Shown: piece by piece, positions 59,501-64,000 of the stretch
Layout of the letters: every line of letters begins with the position of its first letter
Numbering within the stretch: the stretch's first letter is position 1
NCBI GenBank assembly: GCA_963678705.1
Contig: OY783214.1
Span: forward strand, 12,462,001-12,526,000
DNA from: Panorpa germanica
Lineage: Eukaryota > Arthropoda > Insecta > Mecoptera > Panorpidae
Reading direction: 5' to 3'
DNA length: 64,000 nucleotides
Notes under the pieces: model-generated
What the model was told of the DNA's origin: nothing
Database searches by the model: none
The model's input: only the letters and a program-made list of their open reading frames with translations
Made by a program: the position numbers and the translations under genes

Positions 59501-62500
59501 TTTTATTTTATTTAACCCTGCTAAGGCAGACATAATATTGGAATTTGATTATTCCTTGAAATAGCTGTAAATAAGTTTTGATATTTTGATATATAAATAC
59601 ATAAAGCAGAGATTTATGATCTGTAAGGTTGGTAACCTTACACAAGGATTGTGATGTTACATGCACTTGAAATGTGTACAACGTTGAATCCCTTTAATAA
59701 TTAAAGAGACAAAATGACTTTTTAATTGTTAATATCTCTTAACATATAATGAGTTATTAAAAATAATTGAACATTTGAGGTTCTAGTAACCCACTTTATC
59801 AATATATAGTACACTTTTATAGAAATTAAGACATAGGACACAAGCCCATTTTATATATTATATTTTAACTATGGTTGCATCAAAGTGAAGACGTACTCTG
59901 TGTAGCTATTGAATACTGTGGTATTCATAAATAACTTTTAATTCGTGCTTAATTTGTTTCATTCCATAGTAACAACAGCATTGTGGTAGTATGTTTTACT
60001 ATTCTACATTTGATTCAAATACTACAAGTACTCAGTTCTAGATAAATAGTACTTGAAGTTTAATTTAAGTTTATTTAAATTCTACATTATTATACAATCG
60101 TAAAGGTGATGAAATTAAATAATTCATGATAATTATAACGTTAACAATATTTTAACTAACATACTTTTATACATTTTGTTATCTGTTGAAGTATTTGTAT
60201 AAAAACAAGTCAGTATGTTAGATAACATTTTTATAATAATAATATTTAACATTTTATCTATAGTTATTAAATCAACACCGCACCGCCATTACATTATTAA
60301 ATTAAAGTATATGTATTTTTGTTTTAGCTGTTCATCAACAACGAGTTCGTAAACTCAATTAGCGGCAAAACATTCCCTACAGCAAATCCAGCCACATGTG
60401 GAAAGATCGCTGATATCGCCGAAGCAGATAAGGTATAAATTGCACAGATGGTCATTTATGAAAGGTTCACTTAAAAAATATATATAATTTTTTTTATCAT
60501 AACCTATTTATCGTACAAGAGTCGTACAAGATTCGTACGAATCGAAACGAATCGTAGAAGAATCGTACAAGATTCGTACAAGGGAATTTTACAATCACCC
60601 TGCCAACATTTTAAGGATGAGCTCTTTATTTGGCTGATCAATGGTTTGTAATATATAATATCATTAACACTTACAGGCTGATGTTGATGTTGCCGTAGCA
60701 GCTGCAAGAAAAGCATTCGCACGAGGATCAGAATGGCGCAACCTAGACGCTTCAGCTCGTGGTCGTCTTTTGACCAAACTAGCTGATTTGGTTGAAAGAG
60801 ATATCATCCAACTAGCAAATCTTGAAACCCTGGATAACGGAAAAGCTTTTAACTTTGCTTTATACGACATCAAAGGCGTCATTTCTGTCTTCAGATATTT
60901 TGCTGGATGGTGTGATAAAATTCATGGAAATACAATCCCATCTGGTGAGAAACTATTCATACAATCTGTTTCGAAAATCTTCGTTGAAGATTATGAATTG
61001 ACTAAATTGTCTTTTTATAGATGGACCTTATCTAACCTTCACACGCCGAGAACCAGTGGGTGTTGTTGGCCAAATCATCCCCTGGAACTTCCCCGCTGCA
61101 ATGGTTGCTTGGAAATGGGGCCCTGCCATTGCATCTGGTAAAGATTATAGTTCTTCCAAATGTTTTTCCAAATACAGATATAGTTACTAAGGATTTTCTT
61201 TCTTCAGGATGTACCGTTGTTCTTAAGCCAGCTGAACAAACTCCTTTGACCGCTCTTCATCTTGCTGCTCTTACAAAGGAAGCTGGTTTCCCTCCAGGTG
61301 TCATTAACGTCGTCACCGGATATGGTCCAACTGCTGGAGCAGCTATTTCAGAGCATAAGGATATTAGCAAAGTAGCTTTTACAGGATCAACAGAGGTAAA
61401 TTTTACTAGCATGACGAATATTAGCTATTTTTCTGGATCTCCCTAAGAATTTTGCTTTATTTAAAGGTTGGTCACAAAATTATGGCTGCTGCAGCTAATA
61501 CCAACTTGAAAAGAGTATCTCTGGAACTTGGAGGAAAGAGTCCCCTTGTGGTCTTCGATGATGTTGACAGTAAGAATATTTCTTGACAACTTTCATAACT
61601 CTAAATTAGTTGCACTAATTTTTAATCTAAATTAATTTCATTGGAATAGTTTCATTCTTTAATGAAGTTCTCATGCCTATAATTATTCTGCAATTACAGT
61701 CGATGAGGCCGTGGAGATTGCACACAACGCCATTTTCTTAAATCACGGACAAATCTGTTGTGCTGGATCCCGCACATTCGTTCAAGATGGAATCTACGAC
61801 GAATTTGTTGCAAAATCTGTTGCCTTAGCTGAGAAGAGGAAAGTTGGAGATCCCTTCAAAGCAGACACTATTCAAGGACCACAAGTAAGATAGCAACATT
61901 CACCCGGATTGTAACTTAAAAAGATATTTTCCAGACACTGCACGATTCTTATCATTATTTTTAGATTGATAACGAAATGTTTACCAAAGTTTTGGGTCTA
62001 ATTGAAGCAGGAAAGAAAGAGGGCGCTACTCTGAAAACTGGTGGCTTAAGATCAGGTTCTGAAGGATATTTTATCAAACCAACTGTCTTTGCTGACGTTA
62101 AGGATGAGATGACTATCGCCAAGGAAGAGGTACTTAAATGATTTAGACGTTTTTCGTTTTTGCAGGGGGTATATATTATGTATTTGTATTTTCGTAGATA
62201 TTTGGCCCAGTCCAATGCATTTTCCGATTCAGCACTCTTGATGAAGTCATAGAGAGAGCTAATAACACCACCTACGGACTCGCATCTGGAGTTCTTACCA
62301 AAAATATCAATAATGCATTAGTGTTTGCACAAGCTGTTGAAGCAGGATCAGTCTGGTAAATGAAATATCACTTTGTCATAACCAAACAGTATCAAATAAA
62401 TTTAATTTATTATTTTCATGAATTTTAAGGGTTAATTGCTACAATGCAATCACTGTCCAAGCACCATTTGGAGGCTACAAACAATCAGGAATTGGAAAAG

Positions 62501-62640
62501 ATTTGTAAGTAATTAGTAAATTAATTTACTATTAAATTACTGTAAATTAACTCGTAATTGTTTTCTTTAGGGGAGAAGATGTCCTCAAGGAGTACTTGGA
62601 GGTTAAAACAGTCACAATAAAGGTCCCAGCTAAAAACTAA
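56557..62640 (+). CDS. ALDH1-type aldehyde dehydrogenase, 11 exons
   Basis: Oxidises aldehydes (retinal-type and other aliphatic aldehydes in the family) to acids with NAD(P)+ as a homotetramer. It is probably cytosolic, since no targeting peptide precedes the domain. Exons: 56,557-56,592; 60,328-60,432; 60,677-60,944; 61,021-61,137; 61,208-61,395; 61,467-61,569; 61,700-61,884; 61,965-62,129; 62,198-62,355; 62,430-62,504; 62,571-62,640. They sum to 1470 nt (489 residues), all GT-AG and in frame. Key residues: N159 (PWNFP), the cofactor loop FTGSTEVG at 233-240, general base E258 (LELGGKS), catalytic C292 (GQICCAGS) and E389 of EIFGP. Each is offset by ten from the human numbering 169/268/302/399. 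The start ACCATGG has a strong context. Intron 1 (3.7 kb) holds repeats; the other introns are 60-245 bp. Family membership is certain; the exact substrate is not. Confidence 0.97.
56826..56890 (+). repeat. SINE 3' end in ALDH intron 1
   Basis: TGCCAACAT, then GGACTCAGTATCGGTAATAG and CCAACGTTAAATAAA match the 3' part of the SINE in sense orientation. The tRNA head is missing, so it is 5'-truncated. Confidence 0.6.
57832..57860 (+). repeat. possible LINE 3' end in ALDH intron 1
   Basis: TGTAAATGCCCTAGCCGG recurs from about 32,498. The following ACCGGTG gives a small palindrome. Only a short match. Confidence 0.3.
58238..58390. mobile_element. short TIR element in ALDH intron 1
   Basis: The left end CCCTACGTCAACATATGCGT continues GTTCG. 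The inverted right end is CCCTATGTCCGCACATGCGT continuing GTTCG. TTAA precedes the left end (58,234-58,237) and TAAT follows the right, so a decayed TTAA target duplication (piggyBac-like) is possible. 153 bp, no ORF. Confidence 0.6.
59215..59849 (+). mobile_element. 640-bp TIR element family, copy 3, in ALDH intron 1
   Basis: Longest copy. Left terminus ACGGGCTTGTGTCC (one change from the sibling), right terminus the inverse of ATGGGCTTGTGTCC. An internal palindrome, GTAAGGTTGGTAACCTTAC, lies at about 59,622. It keeps the segment lost from copy 2. Target duplication is unclear at the left edge. Confidence 0.8.
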
Positions 62641-62717
62641 CAAGTTAATCAACTGTCAATCAATATGTTTTATTTGATTAATCTATTCAACTGTTAAAAC
62701 CAAAAATTTGTACTAAG

Positions 62718-62723
62718 AATAAA
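62718..62723 (+). terminator. polyadenylation signal of ALDH gene 1
   Basis: AATAAATAAA begins 78 bp after the stop codon, with a T-rich stretch downstream (62,740-62,765). A usual 3' UTR length for a compact insect gene. Confidence 0.6.
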
Positions 62724-63823
62724 TAAATACTTTCATAAATATTTGTTAATTTGTTTTACTTATATTTCAGTTAATCTATTAATGTTCTGTGTTCATTTTA
62801 ATTATTCGTTAATATATGTTATTCCTAGCACATTAGCTAACTCGTATAGCTTCACATGTAGCAGGAAAATAATTATTTCTATCTGTAAGAGTTGTTGCAG
62901 ACAATTAGGGGCTTGATTAACGCTAGTAGTTTTTAATGTTGTAATACCATATCATGTTTTTATTTAAATTTTTTGTTTTGAATATTTTCATAGCCAACTA
63001 ACGATAAGTACAAATAAAACTGAATAATTTGTATATTTATACATCTTTAAATAAAACCATAATTTTTATCTTATATCTTTATTTACATAGTAATGAAAAA
63101 TATGTTATCTCTGCGAAATGTTTATAACAATAAAAAATGTACGTACTTAATTATCGAATTATTGTTTTATTATTTTAACCATGTATACTTTGGATTTTTT
63201 ATAATTTAATTATCACTGGTTCTCAAGTATTTATTGTTATTGTGTATCAACACTGAACACCAATACGGACTTAAACCCATCATCCAGAAAATTTAAACCA
63301 TTAAATTATCATTGGTATTTTACTGGAAATAAATGGGATAATTTATGTCATTTTTGTTAGATTTCCTATTACTAAACCGAATTCAAAGACAAACAAATAA
63401 AACTTTGAGAGCCATTGGTGTAATCAAACTGTGTGTATAGCAACAATTTAAAGCTACACTCCAATATGGAGTTACTCTTCAACATGGTTTAAAGGTATGT
63501 TTATATCAAAGAGAGTACACTATGAATGAAAAGATTACGCAATCTTTTTGAAGAACGACCTATATGAAAGCCATACGTTTAATTCTGCATCTCTTTTGCA
63601 CTTTTATTCGCAAATATTAGTAAGGATGAATGACGCCAACTAGTAAATCATTTTTTATAACCTTTTACCTCTTTAACTTCTATAATATTGCGAATTAAAT
63701 AAAAATAATTAGGTTGTTGAGGTTTTGATAGGCAACTTTATCAGTTTTATATAATTTTAATTCACAACCAAATCTAAACGTAGCTTACTGTTTCTAATTC
63801 TCAGGGTCAGATCTGCGTCGTAC
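62724..63823. other. intergenic between the tandem ALDH genes
   Basis: AT-rich spacer of about 1.1 kb without repeats I recognise. Conserved regulatory blocks cannot be judged from one species. Confidence 0.4.
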
Positions 63824-63866
63824 TATTAAATCAGAAACGCTGCAAGCGGTGTTGTTCAGATTCAGT
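63824..63866 (+). promoter_or_regulatory. candidate core promoter of ALDH gene 2
   Basis: TATTAAA at 63,824-63,830 and initiator-like TCAGA (63,856) or TCAGT (63,862) precede the ATG by 70-80 bp. The TCAGTAGA string is shared with the promoter of ALDH gene 1. Confidence 0.35.
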
Positions 63867-63935
63867 AGATCGCTCGCTGCCGAAGCAAGTACTGGTTATT
63901 TATATTCTACAGATTGTGTTTTTAAAGCTAAAACT

Positions 63936-63971
63936 ATGGCTAATCCAAATACCACTGTCAAATACACACAG
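63936..63971 (+). CDS. ALDH gene 2, first exon (continues past window)
   Basis: ATG at 63,936 opens MANPNTTVKYTQ and stops at a GT donor at 63,972 after exactly 36 nt, phase 0. The first exon of the gene at 56,557 has the same length and phase and reads [12 protein letters not shown], identical at seven or eight of twelve residues. This identifies a tandem paralogue on the same strand. The catalytic parts lie beyond the window, so whether it is functional cannot be judged. Confidence 0.85.
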
Positions 63972-64000
63972 GTATGTTACTAACTCAAAATTCTATCACA

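Noticed and set aside
60504..60882. Minus-strand frames over ALDH exon 3
   Set aside because: Shadows of the coding strand; the + strand exon has verified splice sites and conserved residues.
60770..61446. Overlapping + strand frames of 123 and 128 codons as separate proteins
   Set aside because: They run through introns 3-5 of the ALDH gene; splicing gives one continuous product.
1..64000. CRISPR array, operon or bacterial features
   Set aside because: No regularly spaced direct repeats and no compact ORF arrangement; the introns and element types show eukaryotic nuclear DNA.

Overview
The window looks like intron-rich, strongly AT-rich arthropod (most likely insect) nuclear DNA. The reasons are canonical GT-AG introns, a Ly6-type GPI-anchored protein, an ALDH1-type aldehyde dehydrogenase with an insect-like gene structure, and a dense set of insect-style mobile elements. 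I cannot name the species from the sequence.

Layout. From 1 to about 50.8 kb I find no host protein-coding gene. This part is a graveyard of mobile elements: a TTAA-flanked piggyBac-like element with another terminal-inverted-repeat (TIR) element nested in it (0.4-1.2 kb), mariner 5' ends (2.1 and 23.0 kb), a short non-autonomous Helitron (6.4 kb), a tRNA-derived SINE family (at least eight pieces), LINE 3' ends, several small TIR elements, a long foldback (9.7 kb), long (TA)n tracts and a 44-nt U6 snRNA fragment. At 37.9-41.35 kb lies a young LTR retrotransposon. Its LTRs differ at only three or four positions, and its single intact ORF joins Gag and protease directly to the C-terminal domain of integrase, with reverse transcriptase, RNase H and the integrase core missing. 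It is inserted in one copy of a 640-bp dispersed repeat whose other copy (13.25-13.88 kb) shows the empty site.

From 50.86 to 53.45 kb is a four-exon gene on the + strand for a 202-residue secreted, ten-cysteine, probably GPI-anchored Ly6/uPAR-like protein. Its introns carry SINE pieces and a TIR element. From 56.56 to 62.64 kb is a complete eleven-exon ALDH1-type gene (489 residues, catalytic residues intact) with a 3.7-kb first intron that hosts repeats. At the right edge (63,936) the 36-nt first exon of a second ALDH gene begins, with the same length, the same splice phase and a near-identical N terminus, so the locus is a tandem ALDH array that continues beyond the window.

The genes show no operon-like cooperation. 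The Ly6-like protein would act at the cell surface, and the two ALDH genes would be cytosolic NAD(P)-dependent aldehyde oxidisers that arose by local duplication. The item most worth following up is the Gag-protease-integrase-tail LTR element, which appears recently mobile yet lacks its own polymerase.
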